Below, in pieces: positions 33,491 through 43,685 of a DNA stretch of 64,000 nt. Every line of letters starts with the position of its first letter. The first letter of the stretch is position 1. The notes beneath the pieces were generated by a model. That model was not told the DNA's origin and did not search any database. It saw only the letters and a program-made list of their open reading frames with translations. This DNA comes from Anaspis maculata (Eukaryota; Arthropoda; Insecta; Coleoptera; Scraptiidae): the NCBI GenBank assembly GCA_949128115.1, contig OX421965.1, positions 56,972,012-57,036,011 of the forward strand, in the 5' to 3' direction. A program made the position numbers and the translations under genes.

Positions 33491-36302
33491 TACACCGTAC
33501 ACCCATAAATGGCAAAGTCGACTGGAAAGTCGCAAGCAAAATCGCATAGTGTTGTAAACCACGATACGGCATCGTGTAGGTTCTGCATCTCAATGACAAC
33601 CTCACTGAATTGTGCGATATATAATTTAGTTTCCGCACGGCTTTGTAGGTACATTCGACATCGGTTTACGAAATGGACGCTGCATGGAAGTTTCTCGCCT
33701 CTTCACTTGTTAAGTGCCAGTTTCGTAGGTGGGTCGTCGGAAGACCAATTTTCCATTCACAGTTAACTTTGCAGTTCATACGCTAATCACTATTCTGTAT
33801 TTTCCGGTAAAGATCCGCGAGGTTTTTCAATGAATTGTCATCAAAAAGTGTCGTACTTACTTATGACCAACTGTGGAGGGAGAGATGGTTCACAGGTTTC
33901 ACACGTAGGACGTAGGTATCGTGTGAACAAATAAATTCGTCCTCAACTCAACTTATAACTTGGGCAAGCTGTGCCTTATAGTCAAACGCAGCTTCGCACC
34001 CCTGCATTTGACCAGGCCACCGCCACAGACTGATTACTAAATTAAGAATTCATTCGATCACACGATATATAAATAGAGAAACGAATAATTCAAATGAATC
34101 AAAAAATTATATCAATAATTATTGGAGTTTAGTTATTTGTTTCACAATTTTCATTCAAGTCAAACAACGAAATTCGATCGAAGGGCCATTTTTGTTGGGC
34201 ATATACAGATGTGCCTATCTGTTGTCTTTTGACTCAATCAAGCCATCTTTGGATATAAATCGAATGGTTACCTATAATCAACAGTCGGTATAATAATAAC
34301 AAATGAAAGTGTTAATTCAACAATGACTGCTGATGATAAAACATCCAGAAACAATAGGATTCGCAAAATGATCGCATTTGGAATAAAAAGATTTGCTTCC
34401 GATTCATAAATGCAAGATTTATTCAGCAGACCTCACGAAAAAAAGACGAAAAGAAGGAAAAAGGTTGATGGCTTTTACGATGGGCTATAAATGGGTTGAG
34501 TGCTTATTGTTTAGCTATATAGCAAAAGCAACCTCAGTTTTATTATTTGAAGATACTGGGGCGAGTACTGGGGGTTAAACTAAAACGACCTTTGGGGACC
34601 AATGTTAACATTGCCTAATTAACTTACCACGGCACATGGCATAGGTATATGCCCCGCACAAAACGTGTGAACGTGAAAAGCGCCCTATATCATAGTGGCA
34701 AAGCAAAATTTTCTTTGCTTTTAATCTCCAAAGCCAGAAAGGTAATTCCGTTCTGTGCCGCAACTCTTTCGTTTTGCTTGCATTTTCCGACATTCGGCCC
34801 CGCCACCCCAGACCCTGGCATCAGCTATAGTCAGGGTATAGCATCAGCTATAGGGGGATGGTGACACGTTGCGGCGGCTTATAATTGCGTATCAAATATA
34901 AAAGGGACGGTCGAGCAGTCAGAGGAGTAATAATAAATTCCATCAAGTGGCATGCAGCTACAGCAATGTTATGTTATGTTGTAGCTCCGGTTGTGTTCCG
35001 ACAGCGGCACAACCGAGCGCATAACAATAAACAATTATTTTTGCACGACATGAAAATTTCCGTCACGTATAAATAAGGGGCGGAATCGGGGCGGCAAAGG
35101 CTAAAAATAGCTGCGACCTGCGCGTCGGGGGCGGCGAAATCGCTCGAGATTGCACGAAGGAGGTCATTCACAGCCCACCTGGGCCTAAAATAGAACACGG
35201 CGCTATATTTGCCTACTGCCCTCTCTGGGTGGTGGGGATGATGCAGGTGTAAAAGGGGTGCAATATCTCCAAGGTGCACACCTGTGATACAGGGTGTTGC
35301 AATTTATTAAGTAGGCCGCGGCCCGATTGGGGAAACGCCAGGAGTGCCGTTGCGTTTGAATTTGTGATGAGTAATTTCCGGAGCCCGACTATCGAAAAGG
35401 GGATGGAAATTCCATGTCTGCAATCTGCATGGCACGGGTATCAAAAATGCATAAAGAGCAGAGTGTGCCCACTGAGCTTTCGACATCGGTACAGATCAAC
35501 TCATTTCATTATTGTGCATGAATTCCATTGTTGGGGCATCATACTCGATAGGGTAGATCTGGGTAATGAAGCCAAGCGAACAGTGCGGCCCATCACGTTT
35601 TAAACGAGCACATAATACGAGTATGTATCTGAAAAATATGAGGCATATGAGCTCAAGTCGCCCGGGGCGGTTAGCACAACTTTCCCTTACGCTTTCGCAA
35701 CAGTCTTTCAACTGCTCGGTCCACCCTGTGGAACAGAATTTTTGCTGGCTTTACAACTTGAGAAAAAACGCGTTCATCCCAAAGCTGCTCCTAATTCATT
35801 AAATTAACTTTTACTCCTTTTCCGTTCCGTATAAAACACCAGATTGAAATCCATTCGATTGTAAATTGAGTTGAAGCAATAAACCGAATTGGAATCCGGG
35901 ATCCAGATATACCAGTAATTTCAGAACTACGAGTGTTAATTGAATGTAACTAAGTTACAGTTTGTATAGGGAACGCGGGATAGGCAGCACGCCAATTAAA
36001 AGATCTGCATCTTCCAGCTAAATCGAGACATAGTTGCATCAGCTAGTGCTGCACAATGAGCATCAGGTTGGTCCAAGGGGTTCCAGGTTGAAACCCTTTT
36101 TCAGTCATAAATGTTTATGGTGGTATTTTGGTGCTTTCAGATTTCAGAGTCTCAGCTTTAGCGAACGAGCTCGCTTTCAGGGCCATGAAGTTTGAACATA
36201 GCGCCTATATTTTATCTTCCTATTAACAACATGACATTCTTGACAGACTTGGGTCCTGCGAAGATCGTTTTAAATTTGTACTAGACTTTAAGTTATACTT
36301 AT
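33491..36302. other. No supported gene
   Basis: Unique AT-rich sequence. A short direct repeat CATCAGCTATAG occurs at 34819 and 34843. CACGTATAAATAAGGGGCGG at 35075 is a TATA-like element followed by GC-rich sequence, possibly a promoter, but with no convincing first exon. The 109-codon frame at 35274-35603 has no recognised domain. Confidence 0.35.
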
Positions 36303-37099
36303 AGGCGATTGACCTTATTGGGGAAAATGGCCGTTTCGCAGAGGAAGTTGCCGCAGGCAACGGCAGCTGTTACGTCAATTGGTGGCATGTCAAAACTGTC
36401 ACTTTGCTGTCTTGTGCAGTCCACTACAAGCAAACTTTTGTTCCTGTGAACCCTCGGGACCCCGTAGGCTCTTTATTGGGCCCCATGTTGATGACCAGCG
36501 TCGTCGCAGGCCTTTCTCTAAATCAGCCATAGCTTCCGCCCAAGGAAGAGCAACAGACTCTGTCACATCCGCACGGAGGGAAACACACAAGCCCGTCGAC
36601 CAGCCCTGCAACAAGCCAGCCTTCCAGTCAAGAAAAAATCACCTCGGACTGACCGTGCAGAGTCAACCACCACCTACCTTTTTTCCTCGCTTTTTTCTAA
36701 AGATTTTCTGCTTGAACTTCAGCTGGAGATTCGCGTTTTTTATCGTTATAAGCTCGCCGTAGCTACCTTTGTGCTCGGGACGTAAACGTTGTCTTTTTTT
36801 ACCGCAATGTAGTGCATTGCTGGGGGCGTAGTCTTTCAGCTGCGCACCTCTGGGGCTAGATCTACTACAAGCCTGCTAAATATGCTAACCATAACATGAA
36901 ATAAGAGACACAAATGCAAACCCCTTTTCACATTATTCCTACTTGTCAAATTCCCATGTCAATAATAGGGGTATTGCAGGTATCCACTAGTGCCCACCTA
37001 GGTTACTAGACGTCGGAATATGTGTTTCTTTCAAAAAATTTCTCCACGATCAAGTACCGAGCTCTACACCAGGTGGCGTTTTTTAAATGTAAATCGCCT
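36303..37099 (+). mobile_element. 797-bp DNA element, AGGCGATT family (copy A)
   Basis: The ends AGGCGATT / AATCGCCT are flanked by AT on both sides. It is about 90% similar, in opposite orientation, to 54821-55616. Both copies share a promoter-less frame (36379-36762 here; VHYKQTF..., LFIGPHVDD, KPVDQP, NHLGL-VQSQPPPTFF) that is open in both but has no recognisable domain. Conservation of the frame may simply reflect recent common origin. Only the short terminal repeats are inverted; the element is not a foldback. Superfamily is undetermined. Confidence 0.8.
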
Positions 37100-37704
37100 A
37101 TAGTCGTAAACAAAATTTCATGTCATGGCATGGCTTATTTTTTTATACAACCAACAATACAAACATCAATTTCAAATCTTAGATCTTTCTGCTAAAGTAG
37201 GTATTTCGTATTTAGGTACAGGGCGGGCAGAAGACTCGATGCGCGTTCCAGTTCAGTTCGAGCTCCAGTGGATTGAACGTGCACCCTGTACAAAACCGCG
37301 GGCTGCATGCTGCATCGCAGCCTACTTTTACAGATTCAATATTTATGGGGCAAAGTAGTGCACAGGAGCACTAGGGGTTGATGATCCCCATCGCCGCGGA
37401 GACCTAATGACACAAATTGATTATTGAGCAGCTCGCATAATGACGTCACACTTCGACCGACAATAATTGTTATGCGGAGCGGGTAACCCACTTGACGGGT
37501 TCATTACGGCCCGATTGACGTCTACACAGAAGGCACCCGCCCGGCAATGAATATTCGCGATTGTCGTTAAACGGTTCGTCTGCTTTGAAGTGATGGATTT
37601 TATGATTTGAAAGGACCAGGACCCATATTGCGTTTTCAAGGGCGCTTTCGATTAGTTTCATTACGATATAATTTCTTCATGTCAAGGGTTGGAGCTCTAC
37701 TTAT
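37100..37704. other. Single-copy sequence with CRE site, possible enhancer
   Basis: From about 37370 to 37660 the composition is balanced and non-repetitive, with TGACGTCA at 37441-37448, ACAATAATTGTTATGC and CAATGAATATTCGCG. No splice or ORF support. Regulatory function is inference. Confidence 0.3.
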
Positions 37705-37826
37705 TAGGTGCTTTCCTTTTACAACCTGACCTAAGAATTCTGACCTGAGTTGTTGATTTCTCGCTCTTTCTCTCTCTAACTTAGATCAGATCAGTGAGTT
37801 TTGTGGTAAAAGGAAAGCACCTATTA
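37705..37826. mobile_element. MITE (~122 bp)
   Basis: TTAGGTGCTTTCCTTTTAC at 37706 is mirrored by GTAAAAGGAAAGCACCTA ending near 37823. The interior is pyrimidine-rich (CTCTTTCTCTCTCTAAC). Short and non-coding. Confidence 0.8.
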
Positions 37827-38799
37827 TTTATACCTTATACGTCAAATAAATTCGGAAAATTCTTTCAAATCAAAATCCAAACCGACACTGTCATTATTGT
37901 AACTGACAGATAACTGACACCTTTTCAGAACTAACCTTCAATTCTGTTTTCACAGGATATACTTGGCGCAGATAGTAGATAGGTACCTATTCTTGAACGC
38001 TCGTTGGGAGTATGAGAGATATTTGATTTTAATTAAGTTCTTAAAATTTTGTTTTATCATTACCCACCAATTATGGGTAGGTAGTAAGTTCCATTATCGG
38101 TTCTATTATCGGTCTAGAAATTCCAAAGGCACCATTTCAATGCCAAAGCCATCAATGTTGAATTTAATTATTTCAAGAGTTTATGACGCGCACTTTACCT
38201 GCATTATTATGACCCAGTAAAGTGGAGTGGATTATGGAACAGTGAAAACGAAATCGAAATTTTTTCTTACCGCAATAAAACACTTCATTTGTTGATCATT
38301 GTTAACAGAATGAGTGTTATGGTGACAAGCAGAAGGCATGAGCCAAACTAGTAAGCCGATTTTTGATGACTTGAGTCGTTCGTTGTTCAGTAATTTGCAC
38401 TGAAAACCGCCCTAACAGCTGGGAAATGAACTCCGAACGAACATTGGCAGCTCTCTCCTATGAAGTTTTTACCTTCTACCTGCCGCGCTGGACCGCTTGG
38501 CCATGATTTTTAGCGCACTTCTCCAAACGGGAAGGCGCTTTTGTCCTCGCTTTGTCCGTCCGTCCGTCCGTCCGTCACAGCATCTAGTCCTAGACGAAAA
38601 GGTTTTTGCGAAAAATTTTTACTCCATTGGGTAGCTCATGACCTTGTATCCCGAACCAAGAAAAATCTCGACGAAATAATAATAAACAATGACAATAATA
38701 ACAATTTAGTGTGACGCGGCATCGCCGTTGAATGCTGCATTTCAGAAGCCGGCCTGATCTCGAAAGCTATCACATGCGAGGAAGTACCCGATCTTATAG
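37827..38799. other. No supported gene; GTCC microsatellite
   Basis: (GTCC)n lies at 38554-38576. The block GGGTAGCTCATGACCTTG...CGAAATAATAATAAACAATGA (38630-38710) recurs in the same orientation at 43029-43110, so the large inverted repeat at 38.8-42.8 kb is bracketed by direct copies. Confidence 0.5.
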
Positions 38800-39799
38800 T
38801 ACTAGCGGTAAGCAAAATAAAACTGCATTTTATGATACAAGCAACAGATTTGGTACACGTGATCTTTGAAGAAGTCTAAGCGATTTGACCCGTAGTTCTT
38901 AAAAATCCCTTCGGGGGGAGCCGAGATATAGGGGGGGGAGGAGGGGTTGATTTCTCGTTCTTAGAAAAAATCTATATGCGCCAAAATGGCATGGAAAATA
39001 TCGAATTCAAGTGGAGTGAACATGCTGAATACACTAGTCAATCATAATTTCATGAAAAATGCAAATAGTAGCCTTTTTTTTCAAAATGGCCGCCAATAAA
39101 GACAAAAAAACATGTATGAATAAGGTGTTCGAGTAAGGTATCAATTTATATGTTTTCGAGGTCGCTGGACTCATTCCTCTTATTGAAATCACCATATCGA
39201 ACATAATTATCCATTTTGGGTCAGGGTGAATGAACCACCCTTCACACCTGAAGTGAAACTTTCAAGATTTGAAGAGATTAATGGAAAGACTAATATAGAG
39301 CTGCATATAAATAATACGTTTTTGATTGAAAAATGAAAATTACCGATGTAACTACATATTTAAAGTCACAACCATCTCTTGAAGCTCCAACCACCCTTGA
39401 TGGGAGGGTCTTGTATAACCTAGATTTCCTTGTGTCATAGGAAAATGCTTTAAAAATGTTTTTACCCTAAACTGGCAGGTAAAGTGTCCATTACAAGCGT
39501 CTTTTGACGCAGGAAAGTAAGATTTTCCTGCCTGGACAGGTAAAGATTTAACCTGGCTAGGCAGGGAAATCTTGCTTTTCTGCCTCAAGAGACGTTTTGT
39601 TTGCTGAAAATTTGCTGAAAACTGTTGAAAACAAGACCCAGCAACGTGATATTTGCCAAATTATACCAGAATGATATTTCAGAATTCTGGTACCAATTTC
39701 TTTCTTTAGTTTGTGGTTTATTGAGGTAGTTTCGGGTGAAACGTTATACATAATACGCCAGGAAAGTTAGTGTCTTCACAGGGCACGTAGGCTCCCAGG

Positions 39800-40895
39800 C
39801 AGTGGCGGACTAAGGGAATTGGAGGCCCGGGGCGAAATTGTGAGATGGGGCCCCTAAGGAGTGGAAGTTGAGAATATAAAGGGGGGCTGGCAGACTTTTT
39901 GGCCCGCCCTGCCCCGCCGTAATTGAGCAAAAGCCTAAGGAACAAAAAATGAGTTGTTAACTTGACTATAAAACACACAGTAGCGCAGTCAGAATTTGAG
40001 GGCGGAGAGGGCAAAGGCAACGGCGAGGGTGCAAGCCAGGGAAAAGTAGCGCCGCAGGCGAAATTTTTTGGGCATAATAATAATGATGCTGATGATAATC
40101 GGTATATTTCATGCGTTATACGATTTCGGTTTTTGACGTTTTCAGCAAAATTACTTAATAATCAAACTTCTTTCCAGAAAAGTTTTGCGCTTCTTGAAAA
40201 TTTTCGCCAGAATTTTTTTCTGTATCGGTTTAGTGTGGGATGAAGTGCCGTGGGCGCTTGGGAGGTAGGGGAGTGGGGTCATTCGCCGACTTTCGCCCCC
40301 CTTGGCTATGCCACTGATCACCCCAGTACCTACAAGAAGTTTTCGGTTCCAGCTTTGGATGTTGAATTGGATTTGAACTGTTGACTTGATGCTAAAACCT
40401 ACTCGTATATACAAAATTAGGAATAATATGAATTTCTACTACCTGCAGCGCGCAGACAAGATAATTTTGTTGTTTTGTTTTTTCTTCTTTTGAAAAGAAA
40501 TGATAAAATACAAAATTTCAAAACTCTTGAGGCCCCTGGTACTGTGATATCCGGGGCTGGGGCCCCTAAAGCCTAAAGTGAAAATAATTCGCAGGGATTC
40601 CGTGATACAGACACACCTCTATTGCCTGTGTGTAGACGGGTAGGCCTCCAAACCTGTTGTCATGGGGCCTGCCAAGGTAATTTCAAAATGGAAAAAATAG
40701 GAAAACAATGTTTCTCACCCAAGTAATATGCAAAAAAATGATCATTGAAGGAAAAAATTGAAATTTTTGGATTTTATCCCAATTTTTTTTGAGGTATTTT
40801 TTACAAACAATGGGAATTGGAGGCCCCATCAGATGATTGAGGCCCCGAGGCCCGGGGCGGACCGCCCCCACCGCCCCCCCCTTAGTCCGCCACTG
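39800..40895. mobile_element. hAT-type non-autonomous element with perfect 8-bp target duplication
   Basis: The termini CAGTGGCGGACTAAGGG (39800) and CCCTTAGTCCGCCACTG (ending 40895) are perfect inverted repeats, flanked by identical CTCCCAGG at 39792-39799 and 40896-40903. An 8-bp duplication and CAGTGGCGG ends are diagnostic of the hAT superfamily. Subterminal GGCCCGGGGCG / GGCCCGGGGCGG blocks repeat. No transposase frame is present. A second hAT-like end, CAGTGGCATAGCCAAGGGGG on the minus strand at about 40314, suggests a fragment of another element inside. Confidence 0.9.
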
Positions 40896-41084
40896 CTCCC
40901 AGGCCTCGCTCACGCTCGTCCTTAAATATGCCTACTAGCCCTGTAAAGATTCACTTTCCTGCCTTATCATGTCAATAACCACTTAATGGTTTAAAATAGT
41001 ATGATACCTACTTACTTAATGATATTTTATGTATTGTTACAGTTTTTAGTTGAGATTCCTCACCACTTGTGAACATGTTCATGG

Positions 41085-41180
41085 GGTTTAAAATCAAACC
41101 CGAAGTGAGCAACTGTACCCTCAATATAGCCTTCAGGAGGTCGTGGGTTCAAACCAATCGGCTAAAATGATTTCCCAGAC
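41085..41180 (+). other. tRNA B-box-like sequence
   Basis: GGTCGTGGGTTCAAACCAAT at 41138 contains a B-box consensus (GGTTCAAACC), as in tRNA-derived SINEs, but no A box at the right distance and no poly(A) end were found. A degraded SINE head is possible. Confidence 0.25.
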
Positions 41181-41690
41181 GATTTTAACGTCAAAGAAAT
41201 TATGAGAATATCTAGGATAATGATCGAAAGAACACAAAAATCATCACAACAAAGAAAGTGTTATCTAAGGGGGTCAAGTCTGTTACAGATGGATCATACG
41301 ACACACCTTCTTGAGGATAGCAAAGGTCTAGAGACCTTCCTCCTCTATAGAAGGACGCCTAAGTTTCAAAAAGAAAATATTTAATTTGGAGAAGCCATCT
41401 CTCCTAAAAATGAGGATTAAATTTAAAACAAAAAGAGCACGTTGAGGAAAGTTAGGGGAACAGCTGGTCATAAACTGGAATTTCCTGCTATTGCCGGTGT
41501 TTTAAAAAACATCACACCAATGTCACACCCGATACGTCGTAGCCAACATTGATCCAAAAATTGGTTTTCCAGTCAGATCCCCGAAAAATCATCCCATAAT
41601 TCAGAGGAAAAACATCCAAATCGGATCAGTTGTCCTTCAATAATTTGACTTCAAACTTGGGTGGAAATTTATCCGTATTATTCAGCTATA

Positions 41691-41802
41691 GCTATATTAC
41701 ACAACACAATTTCTTGCACAATTTGTCAGTTGAACAGTCATGTTCATTGTTTTTTGACACTATTTTGGCAGATTGTTCAAGAAATTGTGGAGTGTAATAC
41801 AG
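41691..41802. mobile_element. MITE (~112 bp)
   Basis: TATTACAC, ACAATTTCTTG and ACAAT at the left are mirrored by ATTGTTCAAGAAATTGT and GTGTAATA at the right. Located in the spacer of the 38.8-42.8 kb inverted repeat. Confidence 0.7.
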
Positions 41803-42819
41803 TTTTTATACGTAGGTATATCTCATTCACTTTTTATTTTCAGTAGAATTACTTTTGGGAGCAAAAATACAGTGAAAAGCTGAGGGGCTACAGCAATGGC
41901 TGATGGCACCTGCAAAGTTTTGGAGCGAAACTATCAGCGACCATAAGCCGTATCCTCCCAGCGCTCCAGCTTGTCACTTTATTTTTATTCCAAAAAGTCA
42001 TTTTACTGGAAATAATTAGTGAAGGGGATATATATTTACATTATCTATTCATAACTACAGTACGTAAAATATTATCAAGTAGGTATAATTATACTATTTT
42101 ATACCATTCAAACTCATTTTTGAAGTGCTTTCCTGCGATACAAGGAAAGCTAGGTTATACAAGATCCTCCCATTAAGGGTGGTTGGGGATTCCAGAGATG
42201 GTTATGGTGACTTGAGAGGTGTAGTTAGTTACATGGGTAATTTTCATTTATCATCAAAAAAGAGATTATTCAGATGTAGCTCCATATTGTTCTTTCGATA
42301 CCTATTCACGTCAAATCTTGAAAGCGTGTCACTTCAAGTATTGGGGGTGGTTCATCTGCCCTGGCCTAAAAGAGATAATTTTGTTCGATATGGTGATTTC
42401 GATAAAAGAAATGAGTTCAGCGTCCTCGAAAACATATAAATTGATACCTTACTCGAATAACTTATTCATGCATGATTTTTTGTCATTCATTGGCGGCCAT
42501 TTTGAAAAAAAGGCTATTATTCGCATTTTTTATGGAATAAGGATTTACCAGTGTATTCAGCATGTTCAAATCACTTGAATTAGACATTTTTCATGCCAGT
42601 TTGGTCCATATAGATTTTTTCTAAATAAGAGAAATCAACCCCTCTTCCCCCCCCACTATATCTCGGCTCCCCCCGAAGGGATTTTCAAGAACTACGGGTC
42701 AAATCGTTCAGAATTTTTCAGAGGTTACGTGTACCAAATCTGTTGCTTGTATCATAAAATGCAGTATTCTTCACTAGTTAGCTGCTTACCGCTAGTACTA
42801 TTATCATTTTACCATAATA

Positions 42820-43350
42820 CATATGCGGAGTTATATTTAGAGGATGATTTGAACTATATTTTAATGAAAATTTCACATCGGTGCGAGGTGCAGGCCAATA
42901 GTTAATAATTTTTGAAAATGACTCCGAAACTACGGCTCGGCCGCAAATGATTTATTCGTTGCTTGCTGGTGCTTGATATCCTTTCCTTCGAACAAAACGA
43001 AATTCAATACAGAAAATATTTCAACTCGAATGGGTAGCTCATGGCCTTGGTACGCGAATAAAGAAAAATTTTGCCGAAATAATCATGAACAATTACAAAA
43101 ATAACATTTTGGTGTAGGGCGGCTTCGCCGATCAAGTGCTGGCATTCGCGGTAAGATGTAGAAAGTTGCGATATGCAGGCAACTACAATTTCTTAATGAA
43201 ATACATCACTGCATGTACGGCATTATATTTAGAGAACAATTTGAACTTTCTTTTGACAAAAACCCCACTTCGATCCGACCGTCGGGTCAATTGTTATCAA
43301 TTTTTGAAAACGACCGCAAAGCCACGGCTCGGCGCATATTACACGACCCT
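42820..43350. repeat. Tandem direct repeat (~395-bp period)
   Basis: TTATATTTAGAG...TTTGAACT...AATTTTTGAAAA...CGGCTCGGC occurs at 42832-42950 and again at 43224-43340, with GCTCATGGCCTTGG and ACAATTACAAAAATAACATT between. The latter also matches 38640-38710. Confidence 0.55.
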
Positions 43351-43616
43351 ACAAATTTAAAATCAGACGTGCCGAAATAGTATTTGACCATTTTGAAATA
43401 GCCAATACTAGGTACCTAAAGGATAATGGCACTCAAATTACGAAACATGTTCGCTCAATAACAAAAAAAAGTAGGTAGGTATCACTAAAAATCATGTGAC
43501 AGGCTACCATTTTTTCGGTTTTTCGATAAAAAAGAAATGTTCCAATTCAAAACTGAACCCGATATTCGTGTTCAGGAGGTCGAAATCAGTTGGAGAACAT
43601 TTTTTTATATAAGTAA

Positions 43617-43638
43617 CAGAATGATGCTTATGTGGCCG

Positions 43639-43685
<47 letters not shown>

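Larger units (their letters stand above)
38800..42806. mobile_element. Large inverted repeat with ~450-bp arms
   Basis: The left arm 38800-39250 is inverted at 42335-42806. It shares TTATGATACAAGCAACAGAT, CCCTTCGGGGGGAGCCGAGA, AAATCTATATG, GGCGGCCATTTTGAAAAAAA and TTTATATGTTTTCGAGG. The spacer (39250-42335) holds the hAT element at 39800 and a MITE at 41691. No transposase is seen. Outer limits are uncertain because direct repeats of related sequence continue outside both arms. Confidence 0.75.

Noticed and set aside
40300..40320. CAGTGGCATAGCC terminus as a complete second hAT element
   Set aside because: Only one end is visible; no matching end or 8-bp duplication was found.
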